Translations under genes and position numbers: made by a program
Shown here: positions 17,394 to 26,634 of the stretch, in pieces
Layout: each line of letters opens with the position of its first letter
How positions within the stretch are numbered: position 1 is the stretch's first letter
Notes under the pieces: generated by a model
What the model saw: only the letters and a program-made list of their open reading frames with translations
Database searches by the model: none
Told to the model about the DNA's origin: nothing
Assembly (NCBI GenBank): GCA_015478895.1
Contig: JADMKK010000025.1
Location: 1 to 64,000, forward strand
Length of the DNA stretch: 64,000 nt
DNA from: Comamonas sp.
GTDB taxonomy: Bacteria; Pseudomonadota; Gammaproteobacteria; Burkholderiales; Burkholderiaceae_C
Direction of reading: 5' to 3'

Positions 17394-18116
17394 TTAACCC
17401 GGCAGCTTCTTCAGCAAGTGGGCATGCACCGCACCTGCTTTCAAATAGCGGTGCTGCTGCAAGCCGTACTCGGTCAGCTCTTCATCAGTCCACGCCTTGG
17501 GTGCTTCCAGATAGATGAAGCCGTCTTGCGCCACTGCGTTGGCCGCAGCCTTTACGGCGGGAGCAAACAGGGCCTCTGCCGAGAAAGGAGGATCAATAAA
17601 CACCAAGTGCCACTGACCGGGAGCACTTTGTGTCAACGCGCCAATGCCGTCGCCGCGCTGCACTTGCACGCCTTCGGCCTTGAGCTGCTGCGTCAAGCGC
17701 TCCAACTGCTGGCACAGCCCGGCATCTTGCTCCACCATGCGCACCTGTGCCGCACCACGCGAAGCGGCTTCAAAGCCCAAAGCACCGGTGCCGGCAAAAA
17801 CGTCCATGCAACGCCAGCCGCCCATGTCCTGGCCCAGCCAGTTGAACAGGGTTTCCCGCACACGATCTGGCGTGGGACGCAAACCTGGGCGCTGCGCCAC
17901 GGCCAGCCGCGTGCGGCGCCACTGGCCGCCGATGATGCGTACTTCCCCCGCGCCACCACTGCCCGCCTTGGCGGGTTTGGCGACTTTGCTGCCGGGCTTT
18001 TTGCCGGCTGCCACGGCCAAGGCTTCGGCTTCAGCTTGTTTAAATGCCTCGCGCCTTTTCAGGCGGGCTTCTACGGCCAAAGCCTGTTCAATATTGCGAT
18101 AACTGTTGCGACCCAT
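17394..18116 (-). CDS. rsmD: 16S rRNA (guanine966-N2)-methyltransferase
   Basis: RsmD methylates G966 of 16S rRNA with SAM. Core motifs are VRIIGGQWRRTRLAV, RPTPDRVRETLFNWL, DVFAGTGALGFEAASRGA and the catalytic VFIDPPF. A Lys/Ala-rich N-terminal extension of about 60 residues precedes the usual start. The ATG at 18116 overlaps the stop of the upstream M16 gene in TAATG, so the two are probably translationally coupled. Confidence 0.93.
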   Translation of the reverse strand: MGRNSYRNIEQALAVEARLKRREAFKQAEAEALAVAAGKKPGSKVAKPAKAGSGGAGEVRIIGGQWRRTRLAVAQRPGLRPTPDRVRETLFNWLGQDMGGWRCMDVFAGTGALGFEAASRGAAQVRMVEQDAGLCQQLERLTQQLKAEGVQVQRGDGIGALTQSAPGQWHLVFIDPPFSAEALFAPAVKAAANAVAQDGFIYLEAPKAWTDEELTEYGLQQHRYLKAGAVHAHLLKKLPG

Positions 18117-19474
18117 TATTTCTTTTCCCCTAACACCACAGTCACCATGCGATCCGGCTGAATCACACGCTGCATGGCGTTGCGTACATCGTCCACCGTC
18201 AAGGCCTCTACTTTGGCCGTCCAGTGCTCTAAATAATCCAAAGGCAAATCGTTCCACGCGATGTTGGAGACGTTGGCCAACAGCTTGCGGTTGCTATCAA
18301 TGCGCAGCGCAAAACTACCGATCAGATTGTCCTTGGCATCCCGCAGTTCTTGCTGCGTAGGGCCTTCAGCCACAAACTTGGCCAGCGTTTCCTGCGCCAC
18401 CTGGCGTGCCTGCTCGGCCTGATCGGGGCGCGTTTGCAGGCTCACGGTGAAAGCACCTGCATGCAAACCGGGCGAGAAGCTGCTGGACACGCCATACGTC
18501 AGGCCACGCTTTTCGCGCACCTCTTCCATCAGACGCGAAACCAGCCCACCCCCGCCCAAAATGTGGTCGCCCACCAGCAATGCCAGAAAATCTGGATCAT
18601 TGCGTTTGATGCCCGGCTGGCCCATCAAGACCTGCGCCTGCGCGGATTGGAAGGGAATGCGAATGTCTTGCGCTTTGTCCAAAGCCCGCACTTCGGCGAC
18701 TGCTGGCAAAGGCGCACAACCCTTGCCGTCGTCCTGGGGCAAGCGCGAGAGCAGCTGCGTGACCAGCGCATCGGCCTGCGCCTTGTCCACTGCCCCCACC
18801 ACGCTCACCTTGGCGCGACAGGCTTGGAACATGCGTTGCTGGAAAGCTTGCAGGTCTTTGACATCAATGCGCGCCAACGTTTGCTCGGTGCTGCGGTGGC
18901 CATAAGCATGGTCACCGAACACGGCTTGTGTGTAAGCACGGCCTGCCACGGTGCCGGGCCGGGTGTTGGATTCGGCAATCGCCGCCGTCCAGCGGGCACG
19001 TTCGCGCTGCCAGACATCCGCTGGCAAGCTGGGCGCCGCCAACTGGCGTGAAGCCAGCTCTACCGAGCGGTTGAGCAAATCCGGCACTGTCAAACTGCGC
19101 AAGTCGTAGCTGAAGCTGTCTTTGCTGGCGCTGGCACCCAAGCTGGCACCCAAATCGGCCCATGCCTCACCCAACGCGTTTTCGTCCATGGGTGGTAGCT
19201 GGCCTTCGGCCTGGATGCCTTTGGCACTCATCATGCTCAGCGCAGTGGCCAAACCCGCTTTAGCCGGGTCTTCCCGGCGCGAACCGGCATCAAACGACAC
19301 CTCAATGTCCACCATGGGAATGGTGGGGCTTTCCACCAGCCAGACCTTCGCGCCTGAAGGCTGCTGCCAGTGCTGAATGGGCAAAATCGCCCATGCAGCA
19401 TTCACACCTAACCCAGCAAAAGTGCAAGCCAGCCAAGCGCTAGCAGCTATGGTTTTTGTCTTTATCTTCATCAT
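18116..19474 (-). CDS. M16-family peptidase-like protein lacking the zinc motif
   Basis: This 452-residue exported protein (signal peptide at residues 1-27) has the pitrilysin fold: IEVSFDAGSRREDPAKAGLA at the N-terminal lobe and GLTYGVSSSFSPGLHAGAF in the C-terminal lobe. The inverted zinc motif HxxEH is replaced by ATALSMMSAKG, so it cannot bind catalytic zinc. It is the second gene of a pair with an intact M16 peptidase 8 bp upstream, like the alpha/beta processing-peptidase arrangement. Likely role: substrate-binding partner. Confidence 0.9.
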   Translation of the reverse strand: MMKIKTKTIAASAWLACTFAGLGVNAAWAILPIQHWQQPSGAKVWLVESPTIPMVDIEVSFDAGSRREDPAKAGLATALSMMSAKGIQAEGQLPPMDENALGEAWADLGASLGASASKDSFSYDLRSLTVPDLLNRSVELASRQLAAPSLPADVWQRERARWTAAIAESNTRPGTVAGRAYTQAVFGDHAYGHRSTEQTLARIDVKDLQAFQQRMFQACRAKVSVVGAVDKAQADALVTQLLSRLPQDDGKGCAPLPAVAEVRALDKAQDIRIPFQSAQAQVLMGQPGIKRNDPDFLALLVGDHILGGGGLVSRLMEEVREKRGLTYGVSSSFSPGLHAGAFTVSLQTRPDQAEQARQVAQETLAKFVAEGPTQQELRDAKDNLIGSFALRIDSNRKLLANVSNIAWNDLPLDYLEHWTAKVEALTVDDVRNAMQRVIQPDRMVTVVLGEKK

Positions 19475-19481
19475 CCAACTT

Positions 19482-20951
19482 TCAGTGCGGACGTGGGTTG
19501 GCATCTGCTTCTGTAGCAGCGGCGGCAGGTCGTGGTACTTGACCTGCAGCGCGTGGCTGTGGCACCAAAGTACCAATCGTCAATTGGTCATCACCAAAGT
19601 ACTGCCTGGCTACGCGCTGCACGTCGGCGGCGCCGATCTTCATCAATTCTTTGACCAGTAGCTCGTCGGCATTCACCGGCATGCCCATGACCCAGTAATT
19701 GCCCAAGCTTTGGGCTTGCCCCATTACGGAGTCGCGCTCGTAAATTTGCGAGGCCATCCACTGGGTTTTTACGCGTTCCAGCTCTGCGGCATTCACGCCC
19801 TCTTTGGCAATGCGCTCAATTTGTGCGCGCAAGGCTTTTTCAAGCTGCGCCGTGGTTTTGCCTTTGGCGGGGATACCCGACAAAATGAACAGCGAAGGGC
19901 CGCGGCCCATGATGCCGGCCGAGCTGCTGGCGCTATCGGCCACACGGTCTTTGCCTTGCACCAAACCACGCTCCAGGCGCGCACCGTCATAACCGTCCAG
20001 CACGGCCGACAACACCAGCAGTGCCAGCGCGTCTTTGTCTTGCTCCGTCAGGTTTTGTACATTGCGAATCGACGGCACGCGGTAGGCCATGGCCACATAG
20101 GCTTGCTCAGCGGGCTGTTTGACTTCAATGCGACGCATGCCCAGTTGCTGCGCTTCTTCGCGTGGCTTGCTCGTTGCAGCCGGACGCGCTGGAATCTGAC
20201 CATACGTGGCCTCGGCCCAGTCTTTCACCTGTGCCACCTCCACATCGCCCGCAACCACAATGGCCGCATTGGCTGGTACATACCACTGCTGGTGAAACTG
20301 GCGCACGTCTTGTGCCGTCATGGCATCCAGGTCGCTCATCCAGCCCACCACGGGACGGCGGTAGGGATTGGACTGAAAGACTGTGGCCGAGAGCTGCTCA
20401 AACAGCATGCCACGCGGGTTGTCTTCGGTGCGCATGCGGCGCTCTTCCTTGACCACTTCGATTTCTTTGGTGAACTCTTCGTCTGGCCAGTGGTTGTTGG
20501 CAAAGCGATCGGCCTCCAGCTCCATCACCTCGCGCAGGCGGTTCGATGGAATTTGCTGGTAGTAACCGGTGTAGTCGCGGCTGGTGAAAGCGTTTTCCTG
20601 CCCGCCCAAGGCCGCTACGCGGCGCGAGAACTCTCCGGGTGACAGTTTCTGACTGCCCTTGAACATCATGTGCTCCAGCACGTGGGCCACGCCGGTGGTG
20701 CCATCCACTTCGTCCATCGCACCGACCCGCAACCACAGCATGTGTACGGCCGTAGGCGCGCGCCGGTCGGTCTGCACGATCAGTTGCATGCCATTGCTCA
20801 AAGTGAACTGCTGCACCGCTGTCGCGGAGCTGGCCTGCGAAGTGCTGGCCCACTCAGCCAAAGAAGACGAAAACGTGCTCGCAGGCACCGAATTCTCGGC
20901 TGTGGCACTCAAGCTGGCCACCAGCATTAGGAGGGATAAAGTTCGTTTCAT
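19482..20951 (-). CDS. M16-family zinc metallopeptidase (active subunit)
   Basis: The 489-residue periplasmic peptidase has a signal peptide (residues 1-19), the zinc motif HVLEH in GVAHVLEHMMFKGS and the distal glutamate in MELEADRFAN. The second lobe carries GIMGRGPSLFILSGIP. The ATG at 20951 was chosen because the signal peptide starts there. It forms an operon with the inactive homologue and rsmD. The divergent ftsY side is interrupted by a group II intron. Natural substrates are unknown. Confidence 0.92.
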   Translation of the reverse strand: MKRTLSLLMLVASLSATAENSVPASTFSSSLAEWASTSQASSATAVQQFTLSNGMQLIVQTDRRAPTAVHMLWLRVGAMDEVDGTTGVAHVLEHMMFKGSQKLSPGEFSRRVAALGGQENAFTSRDYTGYYQQIPSNRLREVMELEADRFANNHWPDEEFTKEIEVVKEERRMRTEDNPRGMLFEQLSATVFQSNPYRRPVVGWMSDLDAMTAQDVRQFHQQWYVPANAAIVVAGDVEVAQVKDWAEATYGQIPARPAATSKPREEAQQLGMRRIEVKQPAEQAYVAMAYRVPSIRNVQNLTEQDKDALALLVLSAVLDGYDGARLERGLVQGKDRVADSASSSAGIMGRGPSLFILSGIPAKGKTTAQLEKALRAQIERIAKEGVNAAELERVKTQWMASQIYERDSVMGQAQSLGNYWVMGMPVNADELLVKELMKIGAADVQRVARQYFGDDQLTIGTLVPQPRAAGQVPRPAAAATEADANPRPH

Positions 20952-21226
20952 AGAATGCAGGATTCCGTGCGACACGTGTCGCGCCGTTTAGTGGCTTTAT
21001 GCCACCTTTAAAAAGTGAGTTTTAAGCCTTATAGGCCTAAGCTCTATTGCTACTTAATAAATAGCAATTTCAAACTGCAGCCGGATGGCTCAATTCGGCT
21101 GCGAGCCCTCCCTCAAAAGGGGTAGGTAAGTATTAGCACATCCTTTTTCAAGGATTTGCGCGCCGTTTTGGATGATTTTCATGACAGCAATGTTGTGAGG
21201 ATGATACACGTCTGAATTTTTCTGAT
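20952..21226. other. spacer between M16 operon and group II intron
   Basis: There is no gene in this stretch. It should hold the M16 operon promoter and the displaced promoter and leader of ftsY. A repeat of the GTGAG/GCTGCTCAC type lies at 21008-21070 (AAAAGTGAG, AAGCCTTATAGGCCTAAGC, AATAGCAATTT). Confidence 0.5.
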
Positions 21227-21951
21227 GTGTGGCTGTTAAAGCAAAAAGGGCGCAAAGCTCTGATCTACCTTGTCATGCGTCCAGTAATGGAATGCCATGA
21301 CCTTGTGTACGACCACAAGCAGCCTACGAAAGCATGCAGGAGCAGTAAATGCACCTGTGTGAAGCCTTTCTGACAATGTACCCCCGCGCAAGCGGCAGAT
21401 GCCGCCCGTGAGGGTGTCGTGTCTGGACACTACCAGCAGAAGGTGGTGAAGGGGCTAGGCTAGTTCTACATGGGCAACGCAAGTGAATCATCGTCCGAAC
21501 CTGGGTCAGCATTGAGTGGCCAAATCTGCTGATAGGCCATAACCAAAAGGTGTGCTGTCGGTTGTGTCTGTGGAATCTAGACACACGTCGTCAATCAACA
21601 GCCCCAGGATAGATGAGTCCTAAATAGATAGGCAGAAACAACGTAAGTTGTTGATGTCGGTAGAACAGGGAACGTGGTAAGCCCCACTGTCCGCCTGCAT
21701 GCGCAAGCGCATAGGCAGGGAAGCCGTAAGGCGACCTGTTGGATGAGGGGGTATGGGATGGTGGAAAAAGCGAATGGCTGCCTGTAATGGGTGGCATAGG
21801 GGCCTATGCCCTGACGCGAAAGCGTGCCCACTTCCACTTGGTGCAACCGTCGTTAGACGGCTGTCTATGTTTAATCGAACCCAATGGGGATGTACGAATC
21901 CCCGTTGGGGCTCTCGTGCGTCTTCTGAGGTGTTAACTCGAAGAGGAAAGC

Positions 21952-23207
21952 ATGAGAAAGACCATTGACTCCAGTGGTTCTGCGTCCTCACGCGAGCCGC
22001 AAAACTGGCATGCCATTGACTGGCATCTGGTTGAGCGGTTCGTGCGAATGACGCAGCAACGTATAGCGAAGGCTACGCAAGAGAAGGACTGGCGCAGAGT
22101 GAAAGCTTTGCAAAGGTCTTTGAACCACTCGTTTTGTGCCAGAGCTTTGGCAGTAAGACGAGTTACTGAAAACCAAGGTAAGCGAACGGCAGGTGTCGAT
22201 CGTCAGCTTTGGGATTCACCTGCCCTGAAATGGGCGGCGATAGGTCGGTTAAAGCAGCAAAGGGGATATAGAGCAAAACCGCTTCGGCGGGTCTATGTCC
22301 CCAAGTCAAACGGGAAAGAGCGCCCTTTGGGCATTCCAACCATGTTTGACCGCGCGATGCAGGCACTCCACCTGCTGAGCCTAGAACCTGTGGCTGAAAC
22401 CACGAGTGACCCGAACAGCGACGGCTTTAGGAAGCATCGCTCGACGGCGGATGCCATGTTCCAGATATTTGTTTGTACATCCAAGAAAGCTTCGGCTGTC
22501 ATCTCGCCAACCTTGGCGAATATGTGTTTAAACGGGCTGGAGTCAGACCTATTCGCGCACCTCGTTGCACGGCATGGAAAAACGAAAGCTAGAAATCTGA
22601 AAGTCAATGTGATCCGGTACGCCGACGATTTTGTGGTGACAGGCAACTCGCAAGAGTTTCTGCACGATGAAATCAGGCCTTGGATAGAAGCCTTCCTTGC
22701 ACAACGAGGATTGCGACTGTCGCTGGAAAAGACGAAAGTTGTTCACATGAATGCAGGGTTCAATTTCATAGGAGCGAGTTCGCTGCAAGCGTAAAAGTGG
22801 CAGAAAGTTCATGCACGATCAAATTGTTGAAGCTTGCTGATACAAAGATTGTGCGCCACGTAAAGATCAACATGGAGTACAACCCTTTTGATCCTAAGTG
22901 GGAGGAGTACGGCGAAGATTTGAGAACGAAACGCATGGCAAAAAGCATGTCGTATCAGTACGAAACTTCGATGCTGTTCATTTCTCAAAATGGACGTTGT
23001 GCGCTTTGCGCACAACCTATGGACTATCAAAGCAAATGGCACGACCACCACATTGTTCGCAGAGTGGATGGCGGGTCAGATGCGATGTCCAACCGAGTGC
23101 TTCTGCACCCGGTTTGCCATACGCGGCTACATGCTCTTGGCTTGTCAGTTGCCAAGCCGGCCTATAAGAAGGCTTTGCGTCCGAATTCACAAGAGACTAC
23201 TGAGTAA
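21952..23207 (+). pseudogene. ltrA: group II intron reverse transcriptase/maturase/HNH endonuclease, broken
   Basis: The first frame (21952-22794) starts after GAAGAGG and encodes the RT N-terminus (GKRTAGVDRQLW, PKSNGKERPLGIPTM). The sequence then jumps from CTSKKASA straight to VISPTLANM, so the blocks that normally hold FDxI and GTPQGG are missing in frame. The catalytic YADDF block follows, then the frame ends at FIGASSLQA. Domain X is mostly absent. A different frame (about 22800-23207) resumes with ADTKIVRHVKI and an HNH domain (CALC, WHDHHIVRRVDGGSD, NRVLLHPVCHTRLH). Two internal deletions, one causing a frameshift, explain this. Confidence 0.88.
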
Positions 23208-23243
23208 AATCAGGGTCCCTCAAGAATCGGACATGTTGTGCTT

Positions 23244-23277
23244 GAGCCGGATGCGATGAAAGTCGCAAGTCCGGTTC
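23244..23277 (+). ncRNA. group II intron domain V
   Basis: A 34-nt hairpin has lower stem GAGCCGGA with TCCGGTTC, upper stem GCGA with TCGC and a GAAA tetraloop region. The AGC catalytic triad is present. This is the ribozyme core and it looks intact although the ORF is broken. Confidence 0.9.
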
Positions 23278-23329
23278 TTAGGGGGGATGGTTCAGTAATG
23301 AACTGTCCCTACCCTCCAAGAACCCGCCA

Positions 23330-24493
23330 ATGTTCAGTTTTTTCAAGAAAAAAGCCCCACAAGTCGACGCAACTCCTGCTCTTGAGCAGTCTGAGATCCT
23401 CGCACCCGCCGCTGTTTCCCCAGAGGAAGCAGTGACTTCTGTACCCGTCGCAGACAAATCGCCCTCAGTGGGTGGCTGGCTGCGCAATACCTTCGGAATG
23501 GGAGATAAGACAGAAGTTCCTGCCAGTGTCGCACCGCAGCCCGAAGTTTTTGAGCAAGCCCCTGAGCCCCAAGCCAAACCGGAAGCCGCAGGCGAACGCC
23601 AAAGCTGGATGGACCGGCTCAAGGCCGGTCTGCGCAAAACGGGTAGCAGCATCACCACGGTGTTTACAGGCACCAAGATTGATGATGCCTTGTATGAGGA
23701 GCTGGAAGACGCGCTGTTGATGGCCGACACCGGCGTCAAGGCCACCATGCATTTGCTGGCGGACCTCAAGCAACGCGTCAAGGACACTAAGACCACCGAG
23801 CCTGCCGCCGTCAAAGCGCTGCTGGCCGATGCCTTGACCGAGTTGCTCAAGCCGCTGGAAAAGCCGCTGGTAATTGGCCAGCACACCCCCACCGTCATCA
23901 TGGTGGCCGGCGTCAACGGTGCGGGCAAAACCACGTCGATTGGCAAGCTGACCAAGCACCTCGCCGACAGCCAGCAAACTGTGCTGCTGGCTGCCGCCGA
24001 CACCTTCCGCGCCGCCGCGCGTGAGCAATTGGGCGTGTGGGCTACCCGCAATACGGTAGAGATCGTCAGCCAGGCCGGGGGCGATCCTGCTGCCGTGAGC
24101 TTTGATGCGGTGAGCGCCGGCAAGGCGCGCAAGAAGGACGTGGTGCTGGTTGACACCGCAGGCCGTCTGCCGACGCAGCTGCACCTGATGGAAGAATTGA
24201 AAAAGATTAAGCGCGTGGTGGCCAAGGCCGATGGCTCTGCACCGCACGAAGTGCTGCTGGTCATTGATGGCAACACCGGCCAGAACGCGCTCAACCAGGT
24301 CAAGGCCTTTGATGAGGCGCTGGGCCTGACCGGCCTGATCGTGACCAAGCTGGACGGCACCGCCAAGGGCGGTGTGCTGGCCGCAATTGCGCAGGAGCGC
24401 CCCATTCCGGTGTACTTCATCGGCGTGGGCGAGAAAGTGGAAGATCTGGAAACCTTCAACGCCAAGGAATTTGCCCAAGCCCTGCTGGCCTAA
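23330..24493 (+). CDS. ftsY: signal recognition particle receptor FtsY
   Basis: FtsY is the SRP receptor GTPase that delivers ribosome-nascent-chain complexes to the Sec translocon. The 387-residue protein has a short FSFFKKKAP start and an acidic Pro-rich region to about residue 90. The NG domain follows, with P-loop GVNGAGKTTS (194-203), DTFRAAAREQL, DTAGR and TKLDGTAKGG. The ATG lies about 11 nt after the estimated 3' end of the group II intron. The bases between (AAGAACCCGCCA region) hold no good ribosome-binding site, so expression through or after the intron is unusual. Confidence 0.96.
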   Translation: MFSFFKKKAPQVDATPALEQSEILAPAAVSPEEAVTSVPVADKSPSVGGWLRNTFGMGDKTEVPASVAPQPEVFEQAPEPQAKPEAAGERQSWMDRLKAGLRKTGSSITTVFTGTKIDDALYEELEDALLMADTGVKATMHLLADLKQRVKDTKTTEPAAVKALLADALTELLKPLEKPLVIGQHTPTVIMVAGVNGAGKTTSIGKLTKHLADSQQTVLLAAADTFRAAAREQLGVWATRNTVEIVSQAGGDPAAVSFDAVSAGKARKKDVVLVDTAGRLPTQLHLMEELKKIKRVVAKADGSAPHEVLLVIDGNTGQNALNQVKAFDEALGLTGLIVTKLDGTAKGGVLAAIAQERPIPVYFIGVGEKVEDLETFNAKEFAQALLA

Positions 24494-24530
24494 AAAATTC
24501 CAGGGCCATGTACCCCACTTTTCAAACAAC

Positions 24531-24560
24531 AAGCCCTGCAATGCGGGGCTTCGTTTTTTT
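24531..24560 (+). terminator. terminator of ftsY
   Basis: AAGCCC pairs with GGGCTT around an eight-base loop, followed by CG and seven T. Confidence 0.7.
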
Positions 24561-24574
24561 AGGAGCAGCCTGTC

Positions 24575-24650
24575 GTTGAAACACCTTGATTTCAGATAGT
24601 TTTTGCAGTGAATACCTTATTTAGCCAAGGCTAGCTGCTCACTTTTCTAT
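24575..24650. repeat. intergenic repeat (GCTGCTCACTTTT family)
   Basis: The copy ends in CCAAGGCTAGCTGCTCACTTTT, nearly the same as the end of the repeat at 10617-10712. It lies between ftsY and cutA, both of which read toward it. Confidence 0.45.
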
Positions 24651-24977
24651 TTTTACGTGGTCGGCCACCCAGGCAGCATAAGCGGCCTCGGCATGCTCAG
24701 TGCGCAACAGCAGTTGCGGCACGTCATACGGGTGCGCCGCCTGAAGCCACGCCCACAGCGGCGCGACGGCATCGGGCAAAGTTTTGAGCACCACGCGCCA
24801 TTCGGCGCTGTGCGCGAGCTGATCTTCCCAGACGTAATGCGAAGTAATGCCTTCAATCTGCGCGCAGGCAGCCAACTGAGCCTGCACCGCAGCTTGGGCC
24901 AAGCGTTCGGCATCCGCCGCGCTGCCCACCGTCGTCGTAATCAGGGCGATGGGGGAGAGAAAAAGAGAAGCGTCCAT
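24639..24977 (-). CDS. cutA: CutA1 family divalent-cation tolerance protein
   Basis: CutA forms very stable trimers and is linked to divalent metal tolerance; its biochemical role is unsettled. The 112-residue protein shows ALITTTVGSAADAERLAQAAV, LAACAQIEGITSHYVWED and the signature HPYDVPQLL. A GTG at 24992 would add five residues; the ATG at 24977 is preferred. It sits convergent to ftsY. Confidence 0.92.
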   Translation of the reverse strand: MDASLFLSPIALITTTVGSAADAERLAQAAVQAQLAACAQIEGITSHYVWEDQLAHSAEWRVVLKTLPDAVAPLWAWLQAAHPYDVPQLLLRTEHAEAAYAAWVADHVKIEK

Positions 24978-25122
24978 ATCTTTGATTGTCACCTTCAGTC
25001 ACGTTGGGAGGTCAAGTCGCCCAGCACTCCAACCCACCAAAACCGTCTGTTAGGCGGCGATACAAGGACTTCATTGGACGCTGCAGCGGCCGTCACCGCC
25101 ACCGCCGCAACTGGGCCATCTT
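24978..25122. other. intergenic stretch between cutA and the photolyase gene
   Basis: A gene-free 145-bp gap. It should carry the cutA promoter on the minus strand and the end of the phrB transcript. No convincing terminator hairpin was seen. Confidence 0.4.
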
Positions 25123-26619
25123 TCAAGCTTGCGGGCGCAAAAAATGAAAGCGCATCAGTGTGCGCTCGCGGGCGCTGGCGTGATTCACTACGGGCAGCGG
25201 GTAATCCTCACCCAGGCGCAAGCCACAGGCTTGCAGCTCCTGCGGCTTCATGGCAGCCGGAAAATGAATGTGCTTGTCAGGCACACAGGCCAGCTCGGGC
25301 AAGTAGCGCCGAATAAACCGTCCATCGGGGTCAAACCGCTGTGATTGCGTCACGGGATTGAAGATGCGAAACCACGGCTGGGCATCACAGCCCGTAGACG
25401 CCGCCCACTGCCAGCCCCCATTGTTGGCCGCCAAGTCGTAGTCATTGAGGTGCTGTGCAAAAAAGCGCTCGCCGCAGCGCCAATCAATGCCCAAATCTTT
25501 GGTGAGAAAGCTGGCCACCACCATGCGCAGGCGATTGTGCATAAATCCGGTCTGCAACAGCTGGCGCATGGCAGCATCCACCAGCGGATACCCGGTGCGT
25601 GCCTGCGTCCAGGCTTGCCACAGCGCAGGCGCATCGTCCCACTGCACGCGGTCGTATTCCGGGCGGAACGATTGCTGCACCACGTGTGGGTGATGCCACA
25701 AGATCATGAAATAAAAATCCCGCCATGCCAGCTCGGACAGCCAGGTGTGCGCACCTTCGCTGCCTTGCGCAGCTTGCTCTGCCGCCAGCGCCGCCAGCTG
25801 GCGGATCGACACCGTGCCAAAGCGCAAATGCACCGACAAGTACGACACGCCTTTGCGCCCCGGAAAGTCACGCGCCTCATGGTAGGCCGCCATGCGTGGC
25901 GCAAAGTTTTGCAGCAATTGCTGGGCACCCTGCATGCCGGTCGGTATCGGCAGCGCGCTCAGATTGGTAGTCTCGAACCACAAGTCCGCCAAGCTGGGCA
26001 GTGGCTGAACCAGGTCAGGTGGTAAGTCGGCCAAATGCTGGGCATACCGCTCCACAGGGTAGGCTTTGAGCTGGAAGGCATCGAGCTTTTGCAGCCAAGC
26101 GCGCTTGTACGGCGTGAAAACGCTGTAGGGCTGACCTTGCTGGTTCAGCACTTCATCGCGCTCCAGCAAAACTTGGTCTTTGTAATCACTCCAGCCAATG
26201 CCCAACGCCTGCAGTGCCTGCTTGACCTGCGCATCTCGGGCGATGGCGTCTGGCTCGTAATCGCGGTTGGTCAGCACTTCCTGCACACCCAGGCTGCGAG
26301 CCAGCTCGACAATAGTCGGCACCGCCGGGCCATGGCGCACGATCAAGCCACCGCCAGGCGACCCATTGCGCGCAGCCAGCTCGCGCAAGCCTGTATCCAG
26401 CGCCTGGACGCTGGCATGAATGAACTCCACACGCCGGTCTTGGCAGCTGGGCAGCGCTTCCAGAATGTCCGTATCAAAAACAAAAGCGCAATACACACGC
26501 TGGAAGCGGTGCAGTGCGTAATAAAGCGCCGCGTGGTCGGTGCAACGCAGGTCGCGTCGCAGCCACACCAAGGCACTGGGGTTACGGCTGGGGCTGGGGT
26601 CTGTAGTGAAGGCATTCAT
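25123..26619 (-). CDS. phrB: deoxyribodipyrimidine photolyase (class I CPD type)
   Basis: The enzyme uses blue light and FADH- to split cyclobutane pyrimidine dimers. The 498-residue protein has the antenna domain start LVWLRRDLRCTDHAAL, then the FAD domain with TGYPLVDAAMRQLLQTGFMHNRLRM, ERFFAQHLNDYDLAANNGGWQWAASTGCDAQPWFRIFNP, and the C-terminal KHIHFPAAM. These match class I CPD photolyases. It is in the same operon as the GST gene just upstream; an ATG at 26631 is an alternative start. Confidence 0.95.
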   Translation of the reverse strand: MNAFTTDPSPSRNPSALVWLRRDLRCTDHAALYYALHRFQRVYCAFVFDTDILEALPSCQDRRVEFIHASVQALDTGLRELAARNGSPGGGLIVRHGPAVPTIVELARSLGVQEVLTNRDYEPDAIARDAQVKQALQALGIGWSDYKDQVLLERDEVLNQQGQPYSVFTPYKRAWLQKLDAFQLKAYPVERYAQHLADLPPDLVQPLPSLADLWFETTNLSALPIPTGMQGAQQLLQNFAPRMAAYHEARDFPGRKGVSYLSVHLRFGTVSIRQLAALAAEQAAQGSEGAHTWLSELAWRDFYFMILWHHPHVVQQSFRPEYDRVQWDDAPALWQAWTQARTGYPLVDAAMRQLLQTGFMHNRLRMVVASFLTKDLGIDWRCGERFFAQHLNDYDLAANNGGWQWAASTGCDAQPWFRIFNPVTQSQRFDPDGRFIRRYLPELACVPDKHIHFPAAMKPQELQACGLRLGEDYPLPVVNHASARERTLMRFHFLRPQA

Positions 26620-26634
26620 CGCAAAAATCATTAT

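Larger units (their letters stand above)
21227..23318 (+). mobile_element. group II intron, degenerate, ORF-containing
   Basis: About 725 bp of structured, gene-free sequence leads into a broken intron-encoded reverse transcriptase. It is followed by a canonical domain V (23244-23277) and a domain VI hairpin (23281-23318, with a bulged A near 23311). The 5' end is set at GTGTG (21227), which fits the GUGYG consensus, but another GTGTG at about 21355 is possible. The 3' end is estimated from the branch-point spacing. The intron lies in the sense orientation in the ftsY leader. The protein has lost RT blocks and the maturase region, so mobility is lost and splicing would need help in trans. Confidence 0.85.

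Noticed and set aside
18116-19474. Second M16 gene as a pseudogene
   Set aside because: The frame is intact, length is normal and paired inactive M16 partners are known, so it is likely functional.
23278-24541. Long minus-strand ORFs opposite ftsY
   Set aside because: Antisense shadows; the composition is Ser/Thr or Gly/Gln-rich and no start signal was seen.
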